DNA of 64,000 bases from Anadara kagoshimensis. Its lineage: Eukaryota > Mollusca > Bivalvia > Arcoida > Arcidae. The notes under the pieces are model-generated. The model made no database searches and was not told the origin of the DNA. It saw nothing but the letters and a program-made list of their open reading frames with translations. Location: NCBI GenBank assembly GCA_021292105.1, contig CM037861.1, positions 60,619,245 to 60,683,244 of the forward strand, given 5' to 3'. Each line of letters begins with the position of its first letter. Position 1 is the first letter of the stretch. Shown in pieces: positions 35,734-48,900 of the stretch. A program made the translations under genes and the position numbers.

Positions 35734-36947
35734 TTAGTATTCAATGATTGCACATTAAATCATCTATATTCTCACTCCACATGATCCAACAATGATGATA
35801 GTGATGTGTAGTGACTTAGCACATGACAAAGAGACAATATAAAACACATTCATTCACCCATACTTGCACTCAAAATAGAGCTATAAAAACAAAAATCTTA
35901 ACAAAATGATAACTGTGTCATTAACAAAATCTTTCAAGAATACCTCTAATTTTACAAGTGTAATATTGAAAAGGGTTGGTCAACATGTACTTACATCTTG
36001 TAAATCTAGATAAACGAATGTGAACAACAATATTGAGATCAATTTAAAAAGTTGTCAAAGAACTACTAAGAACATGTCTAACTGGGGTTTATCTTTGCTA
36101 GTGCATTGCACTGGGAAAAAAATATCAAATTATACAAAAACACCTTATAAAATGGATTAGAATTAAATATCTAAATGTACACTATCAGTAATTTCTGATA
36201 TCGAAATTGTATGCAACAATCCATTTTAACACTAAAATGGGGAGACTGGAGGATTTGCATTAAAACTTTCAAAAAAAATTATTCATTTCTAAATCATTAA
36301 AATATATGTATAACAATATAAAATTCAACCAATAAAAATGAGAAGTCATGTACACACACAAGGTTCATTCTTACACGTCAATAGACAACAAATATAAGAA
36401 AAATACATTTCATGAAGATTATAATAACTTCTCTGGAGACAACAAAGACTTGAGGGAAACATCATTTTGTTTTTTTCAAAGTTCTTTATGAAAACAAGAA
36501 ATGACAAATGAAGCAAAATGTACTTTAATAGGCTGTCGATGAGTTTCTGCATACTGCTGCAACTTTTCTTGACAACAGCCGATATGCAAGGAGAATTGGG
36601 CATGTTGGCTTACATCTACTAAACGACAATGATCTTTGACACGGGTATTATTTAGAATGGAATATTGACAAAATGATTTTACAAAATTTAAACTATAATA
36701 CCAGCTAAATGTCATTTCTATGACCTTTCTATTTTGAACTGAAATTTTGGTACTTTGTATGTGTTCTTACTTGTACACATTTTACTGTTATTATTTTTAT
36801 TTCCGTTTCATGAGTACTATACATTATATCTAACAGCTTCTAGAACTGATCTTTCAAGATATCAGAACTAATTTTAATTACTAACACTGTTGTAATACCG
36901 ATCTCGTCACTTAATACAAACCATACAAATCAAAGTCCTTAAAAAAT

Positions 36948-39900
36948 TTAATCACTGTCATCAGCAAAAGTTTTCTTTTTTCCTTTAAATTCCTGAATGT
37001 TTCCTTTTCTTTCACCTAAAAGAAGATATTCATCAATTTTATAAATTTTTACTAAATACATTGTACATAAAACACTGCAATTTTAATTTCTCTACGAAAT
37101 CATAAACAGTGTTTTTATTAAAACTATTTTATGCATACATGTACAAATATCTACGGTCCAACTTGTCTTAAAGGTCAACTCTATATAAGGATCACCCGAT
37201 TATAAAGGCCAGTAAATTTTATCCAAATTGTTCTTTATTCATATTATTTTAACCTGTATATAAAGTCTACCTGCCCATAAAGGTCAATTTTACTGGTTTT
37301 CTTGGTGGCCTTTAAAAACAGGTTTGACTATATTTATATCGATTTATTTGTTTTTAGCTGCTATATAATTTGTGTATATTGAAATAGTTTATATACATTT
37401 TGCCATAATGACTGCTGCATTTTTAGTTTAACACATATCTTTTATCTGGTACACAAAGATGCTTTTCAGGAAAAGACAGATTTCTTAAAATTAAGATTTT
37501 AACTCACAAAATTCTACATACCACCAAATCCACCACCTCTGCCGCCTCTTCCACCACGACCACCTCTGCCTCCTCCAAATCCTCTACCACCTCGACCTCC
37601 ACGTCCTCTGTCTCCTCCAAATCCTCTACCTCCTCGACCTCTAAAGCCACCTCTTCCACTACCACCACCTGTAATGAAAAAAAAATTCAAATAAATTTTA
37701 TCAAAAAGATACACAATGAATGACAAGCAATATAAAACAATATGAACAGTTGCAAACAGCAAACAAGTCTCGTTAAGAGATCATTGTTTTTGTTCCAAGA
37801 TACAAATACACATACATGTATGTTTACTATAATTTGACATCAGAGAACAAACACATCTATGCGACATCATTTAACTTAACACACGTTTCCAATTTCAATT
37901 GTCCTTGTACTTGGAAATTGTGAATTGTACATGTCAATGCAACTACACTTTTGATTTTTCTAAATAGCTTGGTTGAATGAACCTTTATCAATCATCATAT
38001 ACATGTACTTCAAAAGTTTCCTTTCAATTTATTAACTGATCGCTGACCATGTCCACGATGTTCCGACAAAGGCCATGTATGCTTGAATTACACACAAAAA
38101 ATGGAAACTTGGCCTGAATTGTGCCATTTAATGGTGTCACTGACACTAGTATGTCAGTAGCTGCTTTAGTACCATGATGGCACCCAGTGTCGGAACATAA
38201 AAGGCATGGCCAGCGATACGTCAATTCTGCGTACAATATCTGTTGACTACCATCTAAAACATGCTATTTGTTTCAACAAAATCTCAGACAGAAAGGTGGA
38301 TGTCGTAAATCAATCACACGCTGCTTCAGAGTGGTGCACGACTTTTGTCATCACAGATTTTATTAAAGAAACGGTGAAAATCATTAAATATACATCCTTG
38401 GTCAATCCAGCATTGGATATACATGTTTGACCAGTGAATTAATGGTATATGAAGGCATTACTATATTATTTATTATGGACTGGTTAAGAAAAAGACAAGC
38501 CAGTTGTTTAAAGCTTGTTAGAATAAGTGCAGCTATTTGTTGTCAGCTTAAAAAAAGAGGGTTAAGAAGTAGTGCAATAGTGTTTCAATCTCAATTTAGG
38601 ACTTGCATCTAGGTTTGTACAGGTTTAGGCTCGCAAAATTCAGGGACTTTTCCAGGACTTTTGAACCATTTTCCAAGACACAAACAAATGTATTGAATGT
38701 CAAAAATTCACACTTGAGTGGACTTGGTATAGCCCACACCAGGATTCGAAATTCAGATCGTCATCAGAGTGCCGAGCTATTGGAACAAACATGTTTAATG
38801 AAACTTCAAAGAGTTACATCTATTTACCAAGAAGCAATTATACAGGGCCTGAAAAAATGAATTTGGCCCAGATTATTCAGGTTATCCAGGTGAATGATTA
38901 TCGCCCCTGATGTAACTTATCGCATAGGGAAGTAAACAAGAATGATTACAACTGATTTTTCCGATTTATCAGAAAGCATAAAATGGAGTCAGGAATGACT
39001 TTTTTTTGGACAAATTCCAGGACTTCTTAAGAATATTTCGTTTTCAAGTATTTTTCCAGGACAATCCAAATTCCAGGACTATGCAAACCCTGTACATGTA
39101 TTTCACTTGTGTTGAGGCGGTAACATTAGGGATGACAGAGAAGAATAGGATACCTGCAGAGAAATACTGAACCAACAAACTTTCTCACACTGTGATCTGC
39201 TGCAAGCGAGATATTAACCAGAGTGAAAATGTCACTAAAGTCCCAGAAAACAGATTGAGGAATGAGAAAAGTAATAAAATCATCAGTAATAGACTGCTAG
39301 TTTCATACCGACATGTAATAAGTGTATAATAGCCAATATGTCCGACAAATCTTTTATAAACATTGATCTATATTATTAATTAAATAATATTTTTACCGAC
39401 TGCTCTGTCAAATGAACCCTTCAAGATAAAAGCGTTGCTGTTGAGACCGTTTCTTTTCTCTCATGCAATTTGTAAGCATCTTATTCATAATCTCAGACAT
39501 AAAGGTGGATGTCGTATATCAATCTTACACTGCATATCAGAGTGGTGCACGACTTTTGTCATCATAGATTACTTGTAAATTATGCCATCAATAGAATCAA
39601 AAATTCATTTCTGTTATCTATATATTTTCAATTGAAGTAGAAATAGTTTCTTTTCTTCTCAGAATGTTTATGATAAATATTTGGAAATAGACTTTTGTTA
39701 AATGTGTCATTGGTTTCAAAAGAAATGCATTTCATGTACATGTATTAACTTACATAAACAAATCGGCAAGTTGCAAAAAGTTGTAAGAACAAAGCTTAAT
39801 TCCCAACACCTTTACCTTGAATTTAATTCCCATATTTACAATATTTTCCTTCTTCACTCATAAATTAAATAACTAATTACATTGAATGAAACGACATTTA

Positions 39901-42900
39901 GATGTTTCTAAAAGGAAATTAAAGAGATTGTGACCAAAAAAAAAATTAGTGCATCAGTCATAGTTAAACAATGCCTACTTTTCAGTTTTATGTCAGTCTG
40001 TCCAGTGAAACAAAAAATCATTACACAGAAAAATAATATTAAAAAAAAAACCATTTTATTTCAACATTGAATAATTATAAGTTTAAATTTATGATATTGT
40101 CAACTGAAAATTATCGAAGTTTCTACATGGTTTTGTATGTCAGACAGCAAAAAATAGAATTATTTGAAAATCCTAAAATTCATTCTGACGAGGTGTAAAA
40201 TCCGATTTATTGAAACTTAACCAGATTTTTTAAACAGGGTTTAACATAGCAAATATGTCTATTGTAAATATTAAAATTCACATGCCTAGCTAAGCTTGTA
40301 TCTATTAGCCTACCATGGTTTTGATCTCAGAAATAAGGTGGTTTAGCGTGTATCAATCTTTTAATATCAGAGTGGTGCACGACTGTTGTCATCATTGATC
40401 AAAACCACAGCAACTTTCTACTTTCACTACTATTGAATATAGAACTTTTAATTTTCACATCTATTAATGTTGCCATAAGGCATTAAAACTATTTCAATCC
40501 CAGTGACATTGTCAGGACATATCAAATTTTGGAGAACTATTCTTCTCTGTGACAAACTATATGAACCAAAACTCCCTAGACATCACTTTTGCATTTCCAA
40601 CTTCAACCCAGATTTTTACAATCAAATAGAAATCAAATCTACCAATTAATAAAATTCAGTGCTATTGCCTAGAAAATATTTCATATTTGATATTTCTTCC
40701 TAACACTGTCACTGTTTAGAGATTGTATACTTTTTACCTCCACTTCCTCTTTCTCCAGCAAAATCTACAAACACTTCTCTGCCATCAACATTTTTTCCTT
40801 GCATTTTTTCATAGGCTGCCTTGGCATCTTCTGCTGAATCAAACTCAACAAATCCAAACCTACATTATACCCAGAAAAGAAACTACAATATCAATGTAAC
40901 ATAACCAAACATCTTTTAGACATAACAAGAAATCTGCGAGCTACTGCTCACAAGCATACCTCCACTTTTAACATATGTAAGAATACAAACATAATTTGAA
41001 GTGGATGATTGGCAGACTTGAAATAGGTACATGCTGTATGGGACATCATACTGAGCTCATACATAAAACTTCAATTGGTTGTAATTAGTAGTTGCTGAGA
41101 AAACCGTTATGAAAATGTTTGTTTCAGACGGACGGATAGAAAGACAGAGATACACCAGTATATCCCTCCTCTTCTTTGAAGCAGGGGTATAATTAATTCT
41201 GCCGTTATATCAAGTTTCCCTTTACAGTTTCTTATTATTCATTCAATTCAGAACACAGACACACATATATTAAATGCCATTGCAAGTGTCCCCAAATGAA
41301 CACCAATTTGGAAACCTCTGACCATGTGCATGATCAAAATACAAAATGACTAATGGCACATCTACTGTAGGAACCACTCTGTTTGTGACTGTGAAATACT
41401 CTTCATATCTATAGAAAATCAAATGAATTTAAATAAAGATTTGATTTTTTTCAATTACTTGTACCTAGTCGTAACAGGAAATCTGTGGCGACACTATGGG
41501 GATTTCACTTTGAAAATCCAGGCAAATGGCAGATTCAGTTGTGCATATGATGTAAAACGTCACCAAGGACATCATTTCCGATGTAAACTTCGCTATTTTC
41601 GTCATGTAAAATCCTCATAACGCCAACATTTTCCTTTCTACAGACATACTTTATGACAATCATGGATGCGCATACAGATTTCCTGTTGCGACTAGGTACA
41701 AGTAAGTGAGAAATATCAATCTATTTAATTTTATTGGATTTTCTATAGATATAAAGAGTATTTCACTGTCACAAACAGAATGGTTCCTACAGTACATCTA
41801 CTCCACTCATAAATTGTTCCTGTGTAGTTTCATAAAGATGTGTTAAATACATGTAGATTTTAAGAAAAGTGGAAGACAAAATGTTGGCAGAAGATATGAA
41901 GTAAACTCTATATCCCCCTCCTTTATTTAAGGGTTATTATTACTATGAATCATTATCTCCATTACACATTGTATTTTCACTAAGTCTGTTAAATCACTTA
42001 CTAAGGTTTGTTTTTTGTTTTTTTTTTTTAAATTCTATTTCATGTATTCCGTGAGCCAAATGTAGTCTACATGTAGATGAAAGTTAAGATCTTCACTTAC
42101 CCTCTATGTTTATTTGTGTCTTGGAATCTAGCTACTCTGGCAGATGAACAACCTTCAAATGCTTCCTGGAGGGCATTCTCATCAGTATCAAAGGATAAAT
42201 TCTTTACAAACAGTACTTTTGTTTTTCCTGCCTCTACAAGTGTTAAATCAAAAACATGATTCACTTAATTGATGTGCATAATATTTAAACAAAATAATAG
42301 TTGTTACAGAAGTGACCAATCCCTTACCCATACCATGTTCCCAGTTGTATTGTTCAGAAATCTAATTAACATGCCTATTATTAAAGAATAAGTCATTTCT
42401 GATGCCTATATTTTGCACATTTAAGCATAACATATATGTGACAAACACGCAAATTGAAGGAAAAGTTAACAAAGCAAAACCCCACTCAGGAAAAAGTATA
42501 CTAGAATGAAAATCTCAATGATCATCAAAAAGCTACCGATATCTTAAAAGTTCAAACCATGAATTTTTTTGGAAGTCTTTTGGGTTGTTTTGTTATAATA
42601 AAGCCAAAATTGTCAGGGCCTAAAGTAAGTTCTGTAAAAATATTAAAATAATATATTATTAATCAGGTTTTTTTTCATATTGACCCAGTTATTTGGCCTC
42701 GGTGTGTCATATTGGCCCTTGGCCGAGGCTGAAGGCCAATATGACACACTGAGGCCAAATAACTGGGTCAATATGAAAAAAAAAAACCCTGATTAATGAT
42801 AATTTTATTAATTAACATTTCATACTAAATTTGTCGGTAATGTCGACCGTTACATCGACATTTCTGCTTTTTTTGGCAAGTGTTGATTGGCATCAGTCTC

Positions 42901-45900
42901 GATATCCAAATAAATGTTTTCTAAGTCAGAATCTTCCATATCTATCATCATTTCATAGCGATAAAACCTCAAGCATATCTTCCAACAGAGATTCTTGGAG
43001 GAGAAGGATATCTGGCCCAATTCTCCACAAGGAGAGATGGACATAAGTCATATCTTCCATAGAACAAACATGTTTGTCCGACATTTGCCGCATCAGGTTG
43101 TTGTCGTCTTATTGTTTGTAAACATACAAAGTCAAAGAAACACTTACAAGAAATGAGAGACGAGCGAATGAAAATGTGTAGCTTTTTGTATATTTTGCGA
43201 GATACTTTTATTGATAATATTTTTTACCAAATAAAAGCAACTTTAATCGGAAAAAGTTTTAATTTGCACTTACCCATTAGATTCTCAGAAGCGCTATGTG
43301 GTCAGCCATTTTTATTTTTTAATGAAATGACGTCATTTGCATGCGCCCATATTGGCTCAAATTTTTTCATATTGGCCCAGTTTTGTGAATTTATTGGCAA
43401 GGCAGATTTTTACGTAGTGTATCAATAACACATGTTGTTAATTAATAATGTGCTTTATATGCAATCATTTCATCACTGGTAACAAAATAATCTACATGTA
43501 TTTAATTTTTCAACAAACCTCCAGTAGATTTTCTTTTATCTCCACCAAATCCTGGTGACTGGAATTTACTTTTCTTTCCTGCAAAATCTAGATATAATGC
43601 ACTGCCATCCAAATCAGCTCCCTGTTTGTCATTCATAACCTCTTCTACCTTAGACTTGTCTTCAAATACAACGTAGGCAAATCTGTAATAAACATTTAAA
43701 GTAAAGTAACAAAGGATGAAAAATATTGTGTTAAAAGCCAGATATTACAATTTGTAACAAGTCAAAAAGTTTCAGGCATATGTAAATTTTTTGTATTTTT
43801 TATCCAGAAACAAACAATTCAACCAGTTTATAAAATGAATAATCTTATGTCCTGTCAAAAACAACTTGACTACAATCCAGTGTTGCATAAACTGATACAG
43901 TAGATTCTGTGACAACTAAACCCTTCACTATACTTAAAAACCTGGCTCAACTGATTTTTGTTGGTAAATTGTTTTTGTTATCTTGACACTGCAGGCAAAT
44001 AATATAATCAAAGTCATGAAAACACTTATATTACAGCTCTTTAATGCCAACGTACAAACATTCCATAGATACAAATCCAAAATAGAAACAGGTTAATCTG
44101 AACATGTTTCCAATTGATTGATTTTTCAATTTAGGAATCCATTCCGATTTTTTAAAATTATTAATTATTATTATAATCAATCAAACATAAATACTTACCC
44201 CTTGTGTGAATTGTCTGGTTTTCTTGGCAGTCTTACTTCTTCTGCATCAGGGAAAAATTCTTTAATGCTATCTTCTGTTGCAGATTCAGGTAAATTTTTA
44301 ACAAATAAAGTCTTATCATCCTGTGATTCTGTAATATTGAAAGTAATACAGGTTTTAAAGGTCTCTATTCAAAATTAACCTGAATATATTGTCTTTTAGT
44401 TCCTTTTACTCTCAATTTTATTTTATGTGTGACCGGTGGTTGTAGCTCTAGCTAAACAGGAAATGCTTACCCTTCTGGAACACCTGACCTCACTTCTCAG
44501 GTGGAAGTTCTCATATTTAAGTACCAGTTTCCAGTACCAAAGTTTTTACTTTGCTTTGGAATTGTGATTTGGACATGGAATTGTGTTACAACAAAGTGAT
44601 GTCAAAGTTCAACCTAACATGTTAATTTTTTTTTTTTACATAACACTTAAAATATCATATTTTCAAACATCAGAAATTGTTTCTTTGATATCTACTAGAA
44701 TTTTCAATGTTCAAATGAACATAAAATCCCTCTTCAATATCCCATTGTCTACCAGACACAAAACAAAACTCAAAATATAATTATTTTGCAAAAAATGTCA
44801 TATAAGTATGTTTATCTAATATGATTCAAGTGATTATGTTCTTTCTATTTTTAACATACATTGTCAAGAGAGATTGTTGTAATTGTTTGTTTAATGATGC
44901 ATAGCAATCTTTTAGCTATTTGCAATGAGAGCAAATTTATCTCAAATGATAAGAAATTCATGCAAGGTGTGCAAGTATGTTTTATGGTACGTCTTGTACC
45001 AACACACGCACTCAGGGTGATTTCAAGGTGCTAGCTTACCAAGACGAGCATATCACTCCATCAGTAATATATTGATATTGGGTGAACTAGTACATACTTT
45101 GTCCTCTAAATAAATACAAAGTTTGAGACAAAGAAGCAGTATCTTTCTGAGGTTTGAAGTTTTGAACCTATGACCTCTTGCTCTCAAGGTAGAGGCTTTT
45201 CTTCTGAGACACTGAGGCAGTGTGGAGTGTGAAGAGAGACAGAGAGTTTCTATCCAGATTACAACAATGTAGATGTATGACTTATCTTACCAAAACTTTT
45301 CTTTTTCTTGGAATTTATATCTTGTTTTGGTGTATGGTCTGGTCTTGGTTTTGCCTTTTCAATCTTTAATTCATTACCATCTATTGATTCTCCATCTAAT
45401 GCTGTGGCTTTACTCATGTCACCAGAGTTGGCCAAATCAACATATCCAAATCTACAAAAAAATCAAAATGGTTGGTTACACTTTGACAGGCAAATAACAA
45501 TTCCAGAAGTTATATGTTATGAAAAAAAAGAAAGTTTTGCAGCTCTGATTAGGCCATTTTCCAAAATTTGCCTGATATTCTAACTAGTCAGAGTAACAAA
45601 TTTTAAATAGCTTAATGTGAATTTACAAAATATTACAGCTTTTGAACTTTGCACTAGGTAGTACAACAGAAAAGTAAATAAATGAAATTACACATATGTA
45701 TATGATATGATATAAAGATTTCAGTTTCCATGAATAGTTTCATAACAACTCACGGTTTTCCTGGCTTGCTTCTTCTGATTTCACTGATTGGTATTCCTTT
45801 CTCCTCAAAGAATTTTTTCAACTTTTTATCACTACAATCTTTTGGTATATTTCCAATGAAAAGTGTGGCTGTAAATTACATTAAATATTAATAAATAGTT

Positions 45901-48900
45901 GAATACACAACTAGCAAATGTATGACTATTAAACTATATACAAAGAATCCTATACTCCTGTAACATAGTGCCACACTGCATTGTCAGTGTTAACAAGACC
46001 CAATATCAAAATATTAATGTTTTCTATAAGAACATTAAGAAAAATATTACAAGTCCCAAAACTTGCAATTAATGATCAGATATTGGCTAATTTAACACTA
46101 CAACGTTAACAAGAATTGTTTCAATGTTCCACAAACAAGTTGAACTTAAACCGCTTGAAGTCAACGACATTGAAGCATTTGATTAATCAAATTTTCGCCA
46201 CTGTATATATATATATATCTATCTATGTGTCAGGGGTCCGGAAACGGTCATATTTGCCGGACATGTCCGACAAAAAATTATTTTGACCGACGTGAAAAAT
46301 CGCCAGTCGGACATTTTTTGTTTTCGGACATTTTTAATTTAACAACAGAAATATTAAACGGACAAATCAGTTTTCGGTCCGACAAAAGTAAACTACCGCT
46401 AGTCTGTCTGTCTACCGGACTTCACTAAGTGTATAATTTGTCCTTACCACGCGTTTACCTGTCAACAACAGTAAGATCTAATAATCAGGTGATTGTTTAT
46501 TAATCAGTAAATACCTGTGGACTTAAGTAGTCGCGTGCCGCGTGTCTTTTTCTTTTGTTTCCCAGTCCGAATCATTATAACTTTCTTTAAACGTGTGTTT
46601 GTTTAAAAATAAGTGCATGGTCGTAACTGTGTTGATTACGGAAGCCATAACGAGTGTCGGTCAAGGGTGACGGTTTGTCATCAAAGAGGTTCCACGCGGG
46701 GTGTTGAAAATTACCTACTACGCGCTTTGTCAGTTTGTGACTGTTTCTTTATTAATAAATAAAGAAACACGATTAAATTTTATTTTAATAAAAGTTTCGG
46801 CATTAATATTTTTCATTCACATAAATATATTGGAACCTCGTCAAGCAGTTCCCGTTATATCGTGATTCGTTATTTAGAACTAATTACAATTCGTGTATCT
46901 TCGGAATACGAAAATTCCCGATTGTTAGTAAACAATATGGCGGACGTGCAATATCAAGCATCGTGGACAGTAACGAATACTGATAATAACAGCATATCGC
47001 GGAAGCTTAGAAAAGCAGTAAACGTCTTAGTCTTGTAACAACGCACATGGATTAAAATATGCAATCGCGGTAGCTCAAAAAAAATAGGTTGGTTTGTTTG
47101 TCAAAATAAAATAATCCACAACATGCACTGCACGCATAGACAGCCCTGTGCCGACGACCTTTTTTTTTTTTTTTTTTTTTTTTTGCTTGTACAAAAATGT
47201 CCGACGGGCCGGACCGAAATTTCCGAAGCCCTGCTATGTGTGTGCATTTACTTTTGAACGACAATTTCAACAATATTGCCGAAAAGTTAAAAAATTCCAC
47301 AAGAGTACATAAGCACTGCACACAAAACACCTGATTTCAGCCAATGCACTCCCAAGAACCTAATTTTTGCCAACTACCCCATAGACCTCAATATTCATTT
47401 AATACTGTAAAACCATTTATTTTTGTAGTGTTAAATTTTTTGTGGTTCTCAGAAAAATTATCATTTGGTGGGCGATACTTTTGTAATTTTGTGGTTACTG
47501 TTTAAGATGAGTTTGTAATTACATATTATGATAATTTTATAGCACCAGACGATTATTTCAGAATACAATTCCTTATCAGTAGTTCCTGGACTAAAACTCT
47601 GAAACCAATTTTTTTTCTCAAGATACCCAAAGGACCAAAATATACATGTATTTTACCAAATTTAATTAAGAAAATACTTTTTGCATGAGGGAGAATACTT
47701 TAGTTTTTGAGGAATGTCAAATTTTAACTAGCACCAAATTCAGACAATAGTATATTTCTGACAATAATACACAATTATTGCCTACTGAATCTGCAATATC
47801 CTCAGGGAAACATCTGTACAATTTCACTGACAGGTCAATTCGTGGACCAGGGTGTTCAAGAAAATGATAAAAAATGGGACATCACGAGAATGATCTATTC
47901 CACAGTATGTAAAGATAGGTACTTGATTCAGCTTCAGCAGCCACTCCATTCTGCTTCTTCTTCTCTTTTTTCTTTGGTTTTTCTTCCTCCTCACTGTCAT
48001 CATCACTGTCATCTGTCAATAACAACAATAACTTACACAGTGAAACCCAGAGGTCTCTCATCCCCTTTTGAGAATGGGGCTGGGGCCCTTGAAATTGGGG
48101 GAAAATAATCAGCGTTTTGACCTATTTTAGGAAAATTCATCACGATGCAAAAATATTACTTTCAGGCTTTTACTGGGGATAAAATATAATTAAATGCAAA
48201 TTATAATTATATTTGTCTATCGTTCATGCCTCTAAATCTACTTATAGGTATTCTTACCATCACTGATATCATCAGATTCCTCTTGTTTTTGCTGTTTCTG
48301 GGGTTTGGCTTTTTGTGCTGGTTTTTCATCACCACTGTCATCGTCCTCACTATCATCTTCATCACTATCATCATCATCTGATTCTTCTTTCTTTGCTGCT
48401 TTCTGTTGTTTTGCTGGTTTTTGTTGTTTTTGCTGTTTTGCTTTGGGTGCTGGGGGTTCGTCTTCATCATCATCATCTGAAAACGTGATTCACAATTAAA
48501 CGTTACTTATACGTTTGACATCTAGTACACTGACTAATTGAAAGGTGTTTACATATATAGCAGTGTGTGCCAAACTTTCAAAATGATTAATGGACATTCG
48601 GTCTGGTAAACCTAGAAATTTTACCAGACCGTAAAGTTTTTTACTGGACCAAAAATTCTTCAATAAAAAGAAAACAATTATTCGGTTTTGTAAATATTTA
48701 CTTATTTTCTCCTTTAAAACGGAAAGCTACGGGAGGCACAAATTATGAAGAAAATTTGAAAGAAAATTTAAGAAACATTGGATGGAGGGGCGACCATGGT
48801 TGCAATTTGACAAGGAGAAACGAGTCGGGTCGAGTTAGGGAGGCGTAGCACACAATAATAATTTAAAAGGTCAGAATACATTTATTTATGGAAGTACAAA

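Noticed and set aside
42831..43046. 71-codon plus frame with an opposing 64-codon minus frame
   Set aside because: They lie inside a non-autonomous element and show no domain that I recognise.
47842..48499. Plus-strand Ser-rich frames opposite nucleolin exons 5 and 6
   Set aside because: They are the antisense of Asp/Glu/Lys-rich nucleolin coding sequence.
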